DNA from: Acrocarpospora corrugata
GTDB taxonomy: Bacteria; Actinomycetota; Actinomycetes; Streptosporangiales; Streptosporangiaceae
Reading direction: 5' to 3'
Length of the DNA: 64,000 nt
Assembly (NCBI RefSeq): GCF_009687845.1
Contig: NZ_BLAD01000045.1
Coordinates: 62,001 to 126,000 of the forward strand
Shown: positions 19,355 to 39,859 of the stretch, in pieces
How the letters are laid out: each line of letters opens with the position of its first letter
How positions within the stretch are numbered: position 1 is the stretch's first letter
Translations under genes and position numbers: made by a program
The notes under the pieces: model-generated
The model's input: only the letters and a program-made list of their open reading frames with translations
What the model was told of the DNA's origin: nothing
Databases searched by the model: none

Positions 19355-19924
19355 TCAGGCCTCCTTGAAGGGGAAGCCGAGGAGCTTCAGCAGCGCCCGG
19401 CCCTGTTCGTCGGTGGTCGCCGTGGTCACGACCGTGATGTCCATGCCGCGCTGACGGTCGACCTTGTCCTGGTCGATCTCGTGGAACATGACCTGCTCGG
19501 TGAGACCGAAGGTGTAGTTGCCGTGGCCGTCGAACTGCTTCGGCGACAGGCCGCGGAAGTCCCGGATACGGGGCAGCGCGAGCGAAAGCAGCCGGTCCAG
19601 GAACTCCCACATGCGGTCGCCGCGCAGCGTCACGTGCGCGCCGATCGGCATGCCCTCACGCAGCTTGAACTGCGCGATGGACTTGCGGGCCCGGACCACG
19701 GCCGGCTTCTGGCCGGTGATGGCGGTGAGGTCGCGAACCGCGCCCTCGATGAGCTTGGAGTCGCGCGCGGCCTCGCCGACGCCCATGTTCACCTTGATCT
19801 TGGTGACACCGGGCACCAGCATGATGTTCTCGATGCCGAACTCCTCGCGCAGCTTCGCGATGATCTCTTCGCGGTAGCGCTGCTTGAGGCGCGGGGCGAC
19901 CCGCTCTTCCGTCTGGGCAGTCAT
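19355..19924 (-). CDS. rplE: 50S ribosomal protein L5
   Basis: 5S rRNA and P-site tRNA-contacting protein in the central protuberance. 189 residues with [73 protein letters not shown] and the C-terminal [20 protein letters not shown]. The start overlaps the rplX stop by one base. Confidence 0.98.
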   Translation of the reverse strand: MTAQTEERVAPRLKQRYREEIIAKLREEFGIENIMLVPGVTKIKVNMGVGEAARDSKLIEGAVRDLTAITGQKPAVVRARKSIAQFKLREGMPIGAHVTLRGDRMWEFLDRLLSLALPRIRDFRGLSPKQFDGHGNYTFGLTEQVMFHEIDQDKVDRQRGMDITVVTTATTDEQGRALLKLLGFPFKEA

Positions 19925-20235
19925 CAGTCGTCCTCACCCGTCTTGTCCGAGTCCGCCTTCTTGGACTCCGTCTTGGCGGGCTTCTCGTCGTCATCCTTGA
20001 GCTTCTTGACGTTGCTCACGTGGATGGGAGCCTCCAGGGTGGTCACGCCGCCCTCACGGGCGCCGCGCGGACCGTTGTTGGTCACCTTGGAGTGCTTCTT
20101 GATCATGTTGACGCCCTCGACCACCACGCGGTCCTCACGCGGCAGCGCGACGATCACCCGGCCTTTGGCGCCCTTGTCCTTGCCGGCGATGACCTGAACC
20201 AGGTCACCCTTCTTCACATGCAGCTGCTTCGGCAT
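19924..20235 (-). CDS. rplX: 50S ribosomal protein L24
   Basis: Assembly initiator of the large subunit near the exit tunnel. 103 residues with an N-terminal KOW motif ([20 protein letters not shown]) and [11 protein letters not shown]. The last ~22 residues are a charged Asp/Glu/Lys tail ([20 protein letters not shown]) beyond the usual core. It starts directly after the rplN stop. Confidence 0.97.
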   Translation of the reverse strand: MPKQLHVKKGDLVQVIAGKDKGAKGRVIVALPREDRVVVEGVNMIKKHSKVTNNGPRGAREGGVTTLEAPIHVSNVKKLKDDDEKPAKTESKKADSDKTGEDD

Positions 20236-20604
20236 TTACAACACCTCCGGCGCGAGCGAGATGATGCGCATGAACTTCTTGTCGCGCAGCTCGCGGCCGA
20301 CCGGGCCGAAGATACGCGTGCCCCGGGGGTCACCGCTGTCCTTGATGATGACCGCCGCGTTCTCATCGAAGCGGATGTACGAACCGTCCGGCCGCCTGCG
20401 CTCCTTGACGGTGCGCACGATGACGGCCTTGACGACGTCGCCCTTCTTCACGCCGCCGCCCGGGATGGCGTCCTTCACCGTCGCAACGATGATGTCGCCG
20501 ATCCCCGCGTAACGCCGGCCAGAGCCACCGAGCACGCGGATGCAGAGAATCTCCTTGGCACCCGTGTTGTCGGCGACCTTGAGTCGCGACTCCTGCTGGA
20601 TCAC
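20236..20604 (-). CDS. rplN: 50S ribosomal protein L14
   Basis: Intersubunit-bridge protein, 122 residues of standard length: [59 protein letters not shown]. The start codon is GTG at 20604 with AGGAG upstream. In E. coli rplN opens the spc operon; here too a 173-bp gap with hairpins separates it from rpsQ, so this is the likely S10/spc boundary. Confidence 0.98.
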   Translation of the reverse strand: MIQQESRLKVADNTGAKEILCIRVLGGSGRRYAGIGDIIVATVKDAIPGGGVKKGDVVKAVIVRTVKERRRPDGSYIRFDENAAVIIKDSGDPRGTRIFGPVGRELRDKKFMRIISLAPEVL

Positions 20605-20777
20605 GTCTAACTCCTGTGTGTCTCGCCGGTTCTCGTGAGGTCACGAGCCTGGCGGAACCAATGTGGTCTTTTTCCCCCGACGTCAGTCCTACAGGACCGT
20701 CGCCGCAGGCGGGCCATGAGGCCCCTTGGACACCACCATGGGGGGCGGTCACCCACCCCCCACGAGGCGCGTCTGTG

Positions 20778-21068
20778 TTACTTGGCGCGTTCGAGGACTT
20801 CCACGACCCGCCACCGCTTGGTGGCGGACAGCGGCCGGGTCTCCATCAGGAGCACGCGGTCGCCGACGCCGGCCGTGTTCTCCTCGTCGTGCGCCTTGTA
20901 TTTCGTGGTACGGCGGATGACCTTGCCGTACAACGGGTGCTTCACGCGGTCCTCGACGGCGACGACGACGGTCTTCTCCATCTTGTCGCTGACCACCAGA
21001 CCCTCACGGGTCTTGCGGTAGTTCCGGCCGCTCTTCTCGTTGCCAGTGGTCTCAGTTGCTTCAGCCAT
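20778..21068 (-). CDS. rpsQ: 30S ribosomal protein S17
   Basis: 16S rRNA-binding OB-fold protein, 96 residues. A 13-residue polar N-terminal extension precedes [40 protein letters not shown] and [19 protein letters not shown]. Its start overlaps the end of rpmC by 8 bp. Last gene of the S10 operon. Confidence 0.98.
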   Translation of the reverse strand: MAEATETTGNEKSGRNYRKTREGLVVSDKMEKTVVVAVEDRVKHPLYGKVIRRTTKYKAHDEENTAGVGDRVLLMETRPLSATKRWRVVEVLERAK

Positions 21069-21297
21069 CGCTCGACTCCTTCTCGACCGTGACGATGCCG
21101 AGCTCCCGCTCGCGCATCACGGTGTAGATACGGGCGATCTCGCGGCGGACGGCACGCAGCCGCCCGTGGCTCTCCAACTGACCGGTCGCCGACTGGAAGC
21201 GGAGGTTGAACAGCTCCTCCTTGGCTTCCTTGAGCTTCTGGACCAGGGCTTCCTGGTCCTCCACCCGCAGCTCACCAGCGGTCAGGCCCTTAGCCAT
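21061..21297 (-). CDS. rpmC: 50S ribosomal protein L29
   Basis: Exit-tunnel protein and docking site for trigger factor and SRP in the family. 78 residues ([38 protein letters not shown]) with a slightly extended C-terminus. The ATG at 21297 overlaps the rplP stop by one base (TGATG); a GTG one codon upstream is an alternative. Confidence 0.96.
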   Translation of the reverse strand: MAKGLTAGELRVEDQEALVQKLKEAKEELFNLRFQSATGQLESHGRLRAVRREIARIYTVMRERELGIVTVEKESSDG

Positions 21298-21716
21298 CAC
21301 GCCTCACCCACTTCACGCTTTACGAACCGGCACTTCATAGGGAGCTTGTGCATCGCACGGCGCATCGCCTCACGGGCGACGGGCTCGGCGACGCCGGACA
21401 GCTCGAACATGACGCGACCGGGCTTGACATTGGCGATCCACCACTCCGGCGAACCCTTACCGGAACCCATGCGGGTCTCGGCCGGCTTCTTGGTGAGCGG
21501 GCGGTCCGGGTAGATGTTGATCCACACCTTGCCGCCACGGCGGATGTGCCGGGTCATCGCGATACGAGCCGACTCGATCTGGCGGTTGGTCACATAGGAG
21601 TGCTCCAACGCCTGAATGCCGAACTCGCCGAACACGACCCTGGTACCGCCCTTGGCAGCGCCATGACGGTCGGGCCGGTGCTGCTTACGGTGCTTGACCC
21701 TGCGCGGGATCAGCAT
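21297..21716 (-). CDS. rplP: 50S ribosomal protein L16
   Basis: Organises the A-site tRNA-binding region of the large subunit. 139 residues with [39 protein letters not shown] and [20 protein letters not shown], the loop that contains the hydroxylated arginine in some species. Two bases after rpsC. Confidence 0.98.
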   Translation of the reverse strand: MLIPRRVKHRKQHRPDRHGAAKGGTRVVFGEFGIQALEHSYVTNRQIESARIAMTRHIRRGGKVWINIYPDRPLTKKPAETRMGSGKGSPEWWIANVKPGRVMFELSGVAEPVAREAMRRAMHKLPMKCRFVKREVGEA

Positions 21717-21718
21717 GG

Positions 21719-22590
<872 letters not shown>

Positions 22591-22591
<1 letters not shown>

Positions 22592-22944
22592 TAGCGGGTC
22601 CTCCCCTTCGGCTCGCGGGACTCCACGATCACGGTGATGTGGCTGGTCCGCTTGTTGATCCGATAGGCGCGACCCTGGGCCCGGGGACGGAACCGCTTGA
22701 GCGTCGGTCCCTCGTCCACCCACGCACGGCTCACGACGAGCGTCTCACGGTCGAGCTTGAAGTTGTGCTCGGCGTTCGCCATGGCGGACGAGAGCACCTT
22801 GTATACGGTCTCGCTCGCCGCCTGCGGGGCGAACTGCAGTACGGCCTGCGCCTCCGAAGCGGGCAGGCCGCGAATGAGGTCCACCACCCGGCGGGCCTTC
22901 CGGGGCGTGTGGCGCGCGTACCGCGCCTGTGCCCTGGCTTCCAT
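22591..22944 (-). CDS. rplV: 50S ribosomal protein L22
   Basis: Lines the exit-tunnel constriction; its beta-hairpin is where macrolide-resistance changes occur. 117 residues: [60 protein letters not shown]. The hairpin has no obvious insertion or deletion. Between rpsS and rpsC. Confidence 0.98.
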
Positions 22945-22972
22945 CGCTGTCTCCTAGTTGCTTATGAAGGCG

Positions 22973-23251
22973 CTACCGCCGACTGCGGCGGTCTTCCTTG
23001 ACGTGGCTGCGGAAGGTCCGCGTAGGCGCGAACTCCCCGAGCTTGTGACCGATCATCGACTCGGTGATGAACACCGGGACGTGCTTACGGCCGTCGTGCA
23101 CGGCGATCGTGTGCCCGAGCATGTCGGGAACGATCATGGAGCGCCGCGACCACGTCTTGATGACGGTTTTGGTGCCCTTCTCGTTCTGGACGTCGACCTT
23201 CTTCTGAAGGTGGTCGTCCACGAAGGGACCTTTCTTAAGGCTACGTGGCAT
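22973..23251 (-). CDS. rpsS: 30S ribosomal protein S19
   Basis: Head protein contacting S13 and the A-site tRNA. 92 residues from the ATG at 23251 ([20 protein letters not shown]) to the end [10 protein letters not shown], with [20 protein letters not shown] and the signature [13 protein letters not shown]. The longer upstream frame is a shadow of rplB. It lies 11 bp after rplB. Confidence 0.98.
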   Translation of the reverse strand: MPRSLKKGPFVDDHLQKKVDVQNEKGTKTVIKTWSRRSMIVPDMLGHTIAVHDGRKHVPVFITESMIGHKLGEFAPTRTFRSHVKEDRRSRR

Positions 23252-23262
23252 TTCGGCTGCTC

Positions 23263-24099
23263 CTACCGCTTCTTCCTCTTGCTCCGACGTCGGATGATCA
23301 GCCGGTCGCTGGCCTTGTTCGCCTGCCTGGTACGCCCCTCGGGCTTGCCGTTGGGGTTGACCGGGTGGCGACCACCGGAGGTCTTGCCCTCGCCACCACC
23401 GTGCGGGTGGTCGACGGGGTTCATGGCGACACCACGGACGGTCGGGCGCTTGCCCTTCCACCGGTTGCGCCCCGCCTTGCCGATGTTGATGTTGGCCTGC
23501 TCGGCGTTGCCGACCTGCCCGACCGAAGCCCGGCAGCGCACGTCGACCTGGCGCATTTCGCCGGACGGCATACGCAGCGTGGCGTAGGTGCCTTCCTTGG
23601 CCAGCAGCTGGATCTGCGCTCCCGCGCTGCGGCCCAGCTTGGCGCCACCGCCCGGACGGAGCTCCACCGCGTGGATGAAGGTACCCGTCGGGATGTTGCG
23701 CAACGGCAGGCAGTTGCCCGGCTTGATGTCGGCGCCAGGCCCGTTCTCGATACGGTCGCCCTGCTTGATGCCGGTCGGCGCGAGGATGTAGCGCTTCTCA
23801 CCGTCGGCGTAGTGCAGCAGGGCGATGCGCGAGGTCCGGTTGGGGTCGTACTCGATGTGAGCGACCTTGGCCGGGATCCCGTCCTTGTCATGCCTGCGGA
23901 AATCGATGATCCGGTAGGCGCGCTTGTGACCGCCGCCCTGGTGCCGGGCCGTGACCCGGCCGTGGACGTTACGGCCGCCCTTGCTGTGCAGGGGAGCAAG
24001 CAGCGACTTCTCGGGCGTGCTGCGCGTGATCTCGGCGAAGTCCGAGACACTCGCGCCGCGGCGACCCGGGGTCGTCGGCTTGTACTTACGGATGCCCAT
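23263..24099 (-). CDS. rplB: 50S ribosomal protein L2
   Basis: Core large-subunit protein required for peptidyl-transferase function. 278 residues: [52 protein letters not shown], and [20 protein letters not shown] containing the conserved active-site-proximal histidine. Normally rplW is tightly followed by rplB; here a 162-bp insertion with a palindromic repeat separates them. Confidence 0.98.
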   Translation of the reverse strand: MGIRKYKPTTPGRRGASVSDFAEITRSTPEKSLLAPLHSKGGRNVHGRVTARHQGGGHKRAYRIIDFRRHDKDGIPAKVAHIEYDPNRTSRIALLHYADGEKRYILAPTGIKQGDRIENGPGADIKPGNCLPLRNIPTGTFIHAVELRPGGGAKLGRSAGAQIQLLAKEGTYATLRMPSGEMRQVDVRCRASVGQVGNAEQANINIGKAGRNRWKGKRPTVRGVAMNPVDHPHGGGEGKTSGGRHPVNPNGKPEGRTRQANKASDRLIIRRRSKRKKR

Positions 24100-24146
24100 C
24101 TTTTTCGTTCATCCTTGTCTGTGTCTATTTGCCGATCCTGCGGATC

Positions 24147-24244
24147 GGCGGGCTTGGCCGCCCCTTAGCCGGCGTCTTCCCTCGTCACTCCGGGTCGCTT
24201 CGCTCCCCTGCGTTCCTCAGTCCAGACGCCGGCGCGGCCAAGCC
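24147..24244 (-). repeat. Dispersed palindrome-ended repeat, copy A
   Basis: A 98-bp element between rplW and rplB, ending 17 bp from the rplW stop. Its ends carry a perfect 11-bp inverted repeat (ggcttggccgc and gcggccaagcc). It shares long identical blocks with copy B at 42021-42112: ggcgggcttggccgc, tcttccctcgtcac, cgttcctcagtccagac and ccggcgcggccaagcc. A short separate hairpin (ccgatcc/ggatcgg, 24132-24148) borders it on the rplB side. It has no coding content; it lies inside an operon, so it is presumably transcribed. Confidence 0.85.
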
Positions 24245-24261
24245 GGACGCAGCCGATATGA

Positions 24262-24564
24262 TCAGCCGATTTGGCCGAAAATGTCGATGCGCTCGCCCTC
24301 GGCCAGGCTGACGATCGCGCGCTTGGTGGACGGGCGCTGGCCGTAGCCGAAACGGGTCCGCTTGCGCTTGCCCTGGCGGTTGATGGTGTTGACGCTGGCG
24401 ACCTTGACCCCGAAAATCTGCTCGATGGCGATCTTCACCTGCGTCTTGTTCACCCCCTGCCGAACCAGGAACGTGTACTTGTTGTGCTCGTCGATCAGGC
24501 CGTAGCTCTTCTCGGAGACGATCGGCTTGATGATGATGTCGCGCGGGTCGGCGATCTTCTGCAT
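24262..24564 (-). CDS. rplW: 50S ribosomal protein L23
   Basis: Exit-site protein that docks trigger factor and SRP. 100 residues from the ATG at 24564: [60 protein letters not shown]. The start overlaps the rplD stop by one base (TGATG). Confidence 0.98.
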   Translation of the reverse strand: MQKIADPRDIIIKPIVSEKSYGLIDEHNKYTFLVRQGVNKTQVKIAIEQIFGVKVASVNTINRQGKRKRTRFGYGQRPSTKRAIVSLAEGERIDIFGQIG

Positions 24565-25217
24565 CAGACCTCTTCCTTCCCGCTCTTCGCGAGCCGCGCC
24601 ACCACGGTGTCGTACGCCTCCTGCGTGAAGACGACGTCGTCGTGGCACAGCACGTCATAGGTGTTCAGCTGCCCGGCGTCCAGCAGGTGGACCTCCGGGG
24701 CGTTGCGCAGACTCAGCCAGGTGACCTCGTCGTCCTCGCCGACCACGACGAGCACGCTGCGCGCCTCGGTGATCGTGCGAAGCGCCTGGAGCGCGGTCTT
24801 GGTCTTCGGCGTCTCGCCGGTGACCAGCTCGCTCACCACGTGCACCCGGCCGCCTACCGCGCGGTCGGAGAGCGCGCCGCGGAGCGCGGCGGCCTTCATC
24901 TTCTTGGGCGTCTTCTGCTCGTACGAGCGCGGCTGCGGGCCGTGCACGACGCCACCGCCGGTGAACTGCGGCGCCCGGGTCGAACCCTGACGGGCCCGGC
25001 CGGTGCCCTTCTGCCGGTACGGCTTCTTGCCACCGCCGCGGACGTTGCCGCGGGTCTTGGTGGCGTGCGTGCCCTGGCGGCGCGCGGCCAGCTGGGCCAC
25101 CACGACCTGGTGGATCAGCGGGATGTTGACCTTGACGCCGAAGACATCCTCCGGCAGGTCCACGCTGCTGCCCGTCTTGGCGCCGCTCGCGTCGAGGACG
25201 TCGAGAGTGATGCTCAC
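24564..25217 (-). CDS. rplD: 50S ribosomal protein L4
   Basis: Exit-tunnel protein and, in E. coli, autoregulator of the S10 operon. 217 residues from GTG at 25217, which overlaps the rplC stop by four bases (GTGA). The tunnel loop [20 protein letters not shown] is intact, followed by [20 protein letters not shown]. The longer open frame upstream is a shadow of rplC. Confidence 0.98.
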   Translation of the reverse strand: MSITLDVLDASGAKTGSSVDLPEDVFGVKVNIPLIHQVVVAQLAARRQGTHATKTRGNVRGGGKKPYRQKGTGRARQGSTRAPQFTGGGVVHGPQPRSYEQKTPKKMKAAALRGALSDRAVGGRVHVVSELVTGETPKTKTALQALRTITEARSVLVVVGEDDEVTWLSLRNAPEVHLLDAGQLNTYDVLCHDDVVFTQEAYDTVVARLAKSGKEEV

Positions 25218-25867
25218 TTGCCGGCCCCCTTCTTGGCGGCGGTGCGGATGAGAACCAGGCTGCCGTTGGCGCCGGGGATCGCACCCTTGATCAGGATGAG
25301 ACCCTTCTCGGCGTCCACGGCGTGCACCTTCAGGCTCTGGATGGTGGTGCGGACGTTGCCCATCCGACCGGCCATGCGCATGCCCTTGAAGACGCGGCCC
25401 GGGGTGGCACAGCCACCGATGGAGCCCGGCGAACGATGCTTGCGCTGGGTACCGTGCGAGGCGCTGAGTCCACGGAAGTTGTGGCGCTTCATGACACCCG
25501 CGAAGCCCTTGCCCTTGCTCTTGCCCGTCACGTCGACGTGCTGCCCGGCCTCGAAGGTGTCCGCGAGGACTTCCTGGCCGAGGGCGTAGTCGCCGGCGTC
25601 GTCGGTGCGTACCTCGACGAAGTAGCGGCGCGGGGTGATGTCGTGCTTGCGCAGGTAGTCGCCGAGCGGCTTGTTCACCTTGCGCGGGTCGACCTGCCCG
25701 TAACCGAGCTGCACGGCGGCATAGCCGTCGCGCTCTTCCGTGCGGACCCTGGTCACCACGCACGGACCGGCCTCGACGACGGTCACCGGAACCATCCGGT
25801 TGCCCTCGTCGAAGACCTGGGTCATGCCGAGCTTCTTGCCCAGGACGCCCTTGATCTGCTTAGCCAT
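25214..25867 (-). CDS. rplC: 50S ribosomal protein L3
   Basis: Assembly-initiating protein whose extension approaches the peptidyl-transferase centre. 217 residues: [60 protein letters not shown]. The internal loop containing [10 protein letters not shown] is normal, so no tiamulin/linezolid-type change is evident. 14 bp after rpsJ. Confidence 0.98.
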   Translation of the reverse strand: MAKQIKGVLGKKLGMTQVFDEGNRMVPVTVVEAGPCVVTRVRTEERDGYAAVQLGYGQVDPRKVNKPLGDYLRKHDITPRRYFVEVRTDDAGDYALGQEVLADTFEAGQHVDVTGKSKGKGFAGVMKRHNFRGLSASHGTQRKHRSPGSIGGCATPGRVFKGMRMAGRMGNVRTTIQSLKVHAVDAEKGLILIKGAIPGANGSLVLIRTAAKKGAGK

Positions 25868-25881
25868 GTCAGTGCGTTCCC

Positions 25882-26190
25882 TCAGAGCTTGATCGAGATG
25901 TCGACACCAGCGGGAAGGTCGAGCCGCATGAGCGAGTCGACGGTCTTGGGTGTCGGGTCGATGATGTCAATCAGCCGCTTGTGCGTGCGCATCTCAAAGT
26001 GCTCGCGGCTGTCCTTGTACTTGTGCGGCGAACGGATGACGCAGTACACGTTCTTCTCGGTCGGCAGCGGCACCGGGCCCGCGACCTTCGCACCGGTACG
26101 CGTCACCGTCTCGACGATCTTCTTGGCCGAGGTGTCGATGACCTCGTGGTCATACGCCTTGAGCCGGATGCGGATCTTCTGTCCCGCCAT
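25882..26190 (-). CDS. rpsJ: 30S ribosomal protein S10
   Basis: Small-subunit protein that also acts as NusE in antitermination. 102 residues of standard length: [60 protein letters not shown]. First gene of the S10 operon; the 244-bp gap from tuf carries several inverted and direct repeats that may be its promoter/leader. Confidence 0.98.
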   Translation of the reverse strand: MAGQKIRIRLKAYDHEVIDTSAKKIVETVTRTGAKVAGPVPLPTEKNVYCVIRSPHKYKDSREHFEMRTHKRLIDIIDPTPKTVDSLMRLDLPAGVDISIKL

Positions 26191-26239
26191 AATGGCCTCG
26201 GTGTCCTTCGCTGTCGTCTGAACAAGTAACGTGCGGCAG

Positions 26240-26344
26240 GTTGCCGCTGTCTAGTTAATGAGAAACCCGTCCCATAGCCAGCCGCATGACCGCCGACCAG
26301 GCGATTCACTGCTGCGGCTGTCCAGTTCACGACTTTCTCATTAA
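26240..26344 (-). repeat. Composite inverted/direct repeat in the rpsJ upstream region
   Basis: ttaatgagaaa (26255-26265) and tttctcattaa (26334-26344) are a perfect 11-bp inverted repeat 68 bp apart. Next to each arm is a copy of a 17-bp direct repeat (26240-26256 and 26311-26327, 14/17 identical, core gctgtcyagtt). TAGACA and TTACTT (minus strand, 18-bp spacing) near 26225-26254 could be a promoter, but weakly. A further imperfect hairpin spans 26346-26397. Confidence 0.7.
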
Positions 26345-26400
26345 TCCGTGATCCGGCAGCTCCTTCGGATTTCGCCGAAAGGACTGCGGCATCACGGGTA

Positions 26401-26428
26401 GCGGCCGGGCCCTGGTGGACCCGGCCGC
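26401..26428 (-). terminator. Hairpin terminator of tuf
   Basis: gcggccgggccc (26401-26412) pairs with ggacccggccgc (26417-26428), one G-U wobble in the minus-strand RNA, with a 4-base loop. It begins 6 bases after the tuf stop. No U tract, as is common in actinobacteria. It would end the rpsL-rpsG-fusA-tuf transcript. Confidence 0.65.
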
Positions 26429-26434
26429 CGGGTA

Positions 26435-27628
<1,194 letters not shown>

Positions 27629-27689
27629 TGGTCTGTCTCCTTAGAGATTTCTGACTTGACTTTCGTCTTCCAATCGGTCCCGAGCGGAG

Positions 27690-29789
<2,100 letters not shown>

Positions 29790-29822
29790 TTCTCTGCGTC
29801 CTTTGCTTGGTGGTGCGCTCGA

Positions 29823-30293
29823 CTACCAGCGGTAGTGAGCGAAGGCCTTGTTGGACTCGGCCATCTTGTGGGTGTCCTCGCGCTTCTTGACGCTCGCGCC
29901 GAGGCCGTTGCTGGCGTCGAGGAGCTCGTTCATGAGGCGCTCGGTCATGGTCTTCTCACGGCGGGCGCGGGAGTACTGCACCAGCCAGCGCAGGGCCAGG
30001 GTGGTGCTGCGCGCCGCGCGCACCTCGACCGGGACCTGGTACGTGGCGCCACCGACCCGACGGCTGCGGACCTCAAGGGTCGGCTTGACGTTGTCGAGAG
30101 CGCGCTTGAGCGTGACGACCGGGTCGTTGCCGGTCTTATCCTTGCAACCCTCAAGGGCGCCGTACACGATCGACTGAGCGATCGAGCGCTTGCCGTCCAG
30201 GAGGACCTTGTTGATCAGAGAGGTGACCAGCGGCGAGTTGTGCACCGGGTCGGACATGAGCTGGCGACGCCCAGGAGAACCCTTGCGAGGCAT
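29823..30293 (-). CDS. rpsG: 30S ribosomal protein S7
   Basis: Head-assembly initiator contacting the E-site tRNA. 156 residues: [60 protein letters not shown] and the C-terminal [14 protein letters not shown]. Its start overlaps the rpsL stop by one base (TAATG). Confidence 0.98.
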   Translation of the reverse strand: MPRKGSPGRRQLMSDPVHNSPLVTSLINKVLLDGKRSIAQSIVYGALEGCKDKTGNDPVVTLKRALDNVKPTLEVRSRRVGGATYQVPVEVRAARSTTLALRWLVQYSRARREKTMTERLMNELLDASNGLGASVKKREDTHKMAESNKAFAHYRW

Positions 30294-30667
30294 TACTTCT
30301 TCTCCTTCTTGGCGCCGTAGCGGCTGCGGGCCTGCTTGCGGTTGCGGACGCCCTGGGTGTCGAGCGAGCCGCGGATGATCTTGTAGCGAACACCGGGGAG
30401 GTCCTTCACACGACCGCCACGGACGAGCACGATCGAGTGCTCCTGCAGGTTGTGACCCACACCGGGGATGTAGGCCGTGACCTCGATGCCATTGGTCAGG
30501 CGAACACGAGCGACCTTACGAAGGGCCGAGTTCGGCTTCTTCGGGGTGGTGGTGTAGACGCGGGTGCAGACACCGCGCCGCTGAGGGCTGCCCTTGAGCG
30601 CAGGAGTCTTGGTCTTGGAGACCTTGTCCTGCCGGCCCTTGCGGACCAACTGCTGAATCGTGGGCAC
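30293..30667 (-). CDS. rpsL: 30S ribosomal protein S12
   Basis: Decoding-centre protein. 124 residues from a GTG start at 30667 (CGGAG about 8 bases upstream). The two streptomycin-relevant lysines are wild type: [17 protein letters not shown] (Lys43 region) and [14 protein letters not shown] (Lys88 region). First gene of rpsL-rpsG-fusA-tuf. Confidence 0.98.
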   Translation of the reverse strand: MPTIQQLVRKGRQDKVSKTKTPALKGSPQRRGVCTRVYTTTPKKPNSALRKVARVRLTNGIEVTAYIPGVGHNLQEHSIVLVRGGRVKDLPGVRYKIIRGSLDTQGVRNRKQARSRYGAKKEKK

Positions 30668-31041
30668 TACAACAACTCCGTTTCGTGCCTATGCCGGTGA
30701 TACGAGAACATGCGTTTTCGCAGGTACTGCCGGTGTCATGACCTGCTGGTTTTCCTTCTCCGCCGACCCACGCGGTCGGGCGTGTCGCGTACGGATCGCG
30801 CTACGCCCTTGCTGGGATTGGAGAGAGCCACCCGGCGCGACCTGCGCGCACGCGTGCGGACCCACGAACAGTGGGCACGAAGAGCAAGAGTACCCAGCCC
30901 CACGCAACACGTCAAAACGGCCGCGCTCAGCGGGTCATCGGGATCCCGTGCCCGGGTCCCCGGCCCACCTTTCCAACGCAGGCCGATATTTGAGTCCTCG
31001 GCAAGTCTACTCGTAGCCGTGGAGTCCTCGCGCCGTTAAAA
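30668..31041 (-). other. rpoC-rpsL intergenic region (str operon leader)
   Basis: About 375 bp without a gene. It holds a strong promoter-like sequence (30887-30915) giving a ~210-base leader, a small leader hairpin (cccac/gtggg, 30861-30875), and upstream sequence to the rpoC terminator. Short open frames here on both strands lack ribosome-binding sites and homology and were not accepted. Confidence 0.6.
30887..30915 (-). promoter_or_regulatory. Likely str operon (rpsL) promoter
   Basis: On the minus strand TTGACG (30915-30910), a 17-base spacer and TACTCT (30892-30887) are close to the consensus for housekeeping sigma factors. It is the best promoter match in the gap and lies downstream of the rpoC terminator, so rpsL-rpsG-fusA-tuf is probably a separate transcript. 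Confidence 0.65.
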
Positions 31042-31079
31042 ACAAGAACGCCCGGATCCGAGGATCCGGGCGTTCTTGT
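31042..31079 (-). terminator. Intrinsic terminator of rpoC
   Basis: A perfect 18-bp stem (31042-31059 with 31062-31079) with a minimal loop is followed on the minus strand by TTTTTAA. It begins 8 bases after the rpoC stop. One of the clearest terminators in the window. Confidence 0.9.
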
Positions 31080-31086
31080 CTGGTGA

Positions 31087-34962
<3,876 letters not shown>

Positions 34963-34976
34963 GTGCTATCTCCCCC

Positions 34977-38441
<3,465 letters not shown>

Positions 38442-38864
38442 CAGATGTCCTTCCGAGGGCTCGCGGACTGACTACACGCACGCCAGACGACCATGCAGCA
38501 AGGTAACTGAGAGAAGCGGTCGTCAAAGGGCAGCGCAAAGGGGCAGTGTAGCCGATGGGCATACACCTGTCCACTCCGCTCTCGCTCTGCGCTCCACGTT
38601 GCTGGCAGCATCACCCGTCTGCGCCGAAACGTCAAGCCCGAGAGCCGACATTTCAGCTAACCAATGGCCAGCACGCTGGGTTTTTCCCTTCCGCGCCACA
38701 TTCGAAAGCCGCAAGACCCTGTCGATACCCTGGACCGGGGGCAGCTAACGCTCTGTCACGCGGAGGACCGAACGTTGACCGACGGTCGACCTCTGCCGTG
38801 CATTGGGGATCCCCGGGCGTGGACGCGCCAAACCCAACCTTGACTAACAATTGAATAACGCGCC
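38442..38864 (-). other. Upstream region of rpoBC
   Basis: 423 bp with no accepted gene; base composition is less GC-rich than the flanking genes. It contains a strong promoter-like sequence (38545-38573) giving a leader of about 100 bases, a second pair TTGACG/GATGCT with 17-base spacing about 90 bp further upstream, and the rpoB ribosome-binding site. Overlapping short frames on both strands look random. Confidence 0.6.
38545..38573 (-). promoter_or_regulatory. Likely rpoBC promoter
   Basis: On the minus strand TGGACA (38573-38568), a 17-base spacer and TACACT (38550-38545). The match and position support independent transcription of rpoBC, in addition to any readthrough from the mkl unit. 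Confidence 0.6.
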
Positions 38865-39371
38865 TCAGCGGATGGGCGTGTTGCCCAAGAGGGTGGAAAG
38901 GTCCGAAACCAGCCAACGATCAGCGACACGTACCATGACCAGCCGCGCCCTGTTCTGGACCACCTGCTGGCGAGGGCTTCCCGTGCTGGTTTCGGACGAA
39001 GACGTGGTCACGTTGAGGAAGACCAGTACCCGGACCTCGGCGGTGGTCGCGGACTCCACCGCGGCGTCCGCCACTACCGCCTGTTGCACCTTCTTCTGCT
39101 TGATCGCGGTGGGCGCCAGGGTGGTCGCGAGGCGGTCGTACTGGGCCACCAGATCGCCCGTCGCGTGCCCCCGGGCCCGGGCCAGATCTTCCTTGATCGT
39201 CCGGTAGTCGTAGGAGAGCATGTCGGCCGCGTAGATCCTGGCCGCGTTGACCGCCTCCTGGCCCGCCCGCTCCCCTCCGGTCAGGCTCCGCAGGTCCAGA
39301 TAGAGCCACCCGGCCGCCCCCGCGGCCAGCAGTGCCACCACCGCCAGGAAAGCCGTCAGCCGGAGCTTCAC
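38865..39371 (-). CDS. Mce-associated membrane protein (second of pair)
   Basis: 168 residues from a GTG at 39371 that overlaps the preceding gene's stop by four bases (GTGA). One N-terminal TM helix (LTAFLAVVALLAAGAAGWLY), then an extracytoplasmic domain: ARIYAADMLSYDYRTIKEDL, LAPTAIKQKKVQQAVVADAA, RARLVMVRVADRWLVSDLST. This is the layout of Mce-associated (Mas) proteins, accessory to Mce lipid importers. Not a substrate-binding Mce protein itself. Genes mkl, this and its partner overlap and probably form one operon. Confidence 0.8.
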   Translation of the reverse strand: MKLRLTAFLAVVALLAAGAAGWLYLDLRSLTGGERAGQEAVNAARIYAADMLSYDYRTIKEDLARARGHATGDLVAQYDRLATTLAPTAIKQKKVQQAVVADAAVESATTAEVRVLVFLNVTTSSSETSTGSPRQQVVQNRARLVMVRVADRWLVSDLSTLLGNTPIR

Positions 39372-39859
39372 GAGACCAGCTCCGCCTTGGCCACCAGCCA
39401 CTTGCCGGACTCCTTGACCAAGGTCATCCGCCACCGGTAGAAGCGCTCCTCGGCCGGGTCGTCCCGGTCCGCCCAGTTGATCACCGCGTCCGCCACCACC
39501 AGCGCCTGCGCGTCCGTGGCCGTGAACGAGGTCAGCCCGGAGGCGCGGAGCACGCCCGTCTGGAGCACCTTGTTCTTCAGGGTGGCCGCCTTCAGGGTCG
39601 CCTGGTAGCCGGTTTTGGCCTCGCCGGTGGAGGTGGCCAGGATGCGGTTGAGGGTGGAGTCGATCGTGCGGTGGTCCACCGACATCAGGTTGATCGCGTG
39701 GGTGGAGGCGGCCGTGATCGCAGCCTGCCGGTCGGCCGCCACGGCGAGCTCCTCGGCCCTGGCCTGCCAGGCCAGCCAGCCGCCGGCGGCGAACGCCAGG
39801 GTGAGCGCGACCAGGGCGGCGTTCAGCTTGGCCGGGGCCCTGCGGACGTCACGCGCCAC
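39368..39859 (-). CDS. Mce-associated membrane protein (first of pair)
   Basis: 163 residues with an N-terminal TM helix (LNAALVALTLAFAAGGWLAW) and an extracytoplasmic domain with the same order of motifs as its neighbour: ASTHAINLMSVDHRTIDSTL, LKNKVLQTGVLRASGLTSFT, YRWRMTLVKESGKWLVAKAE. The GTG start lies inside the end of mkl (11-bp overlap). Mce-associated family; paralogous to the gene at 38865. Confidence 0.8.
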   Translation of the reverse strand: MARDVRRAPAKLNAALVALTLAFAAGGWLAWQARAEELAVAADRQAAITAASTHAINLMSVDHRTIDSTLNRILATSTGEAKTGYQATLKAATLKNKVLQTGVLRASGLTSFTATDAQALVVADAVINWADRDDPAEERFYRWRMTLVKESGKWLVAKAELVS

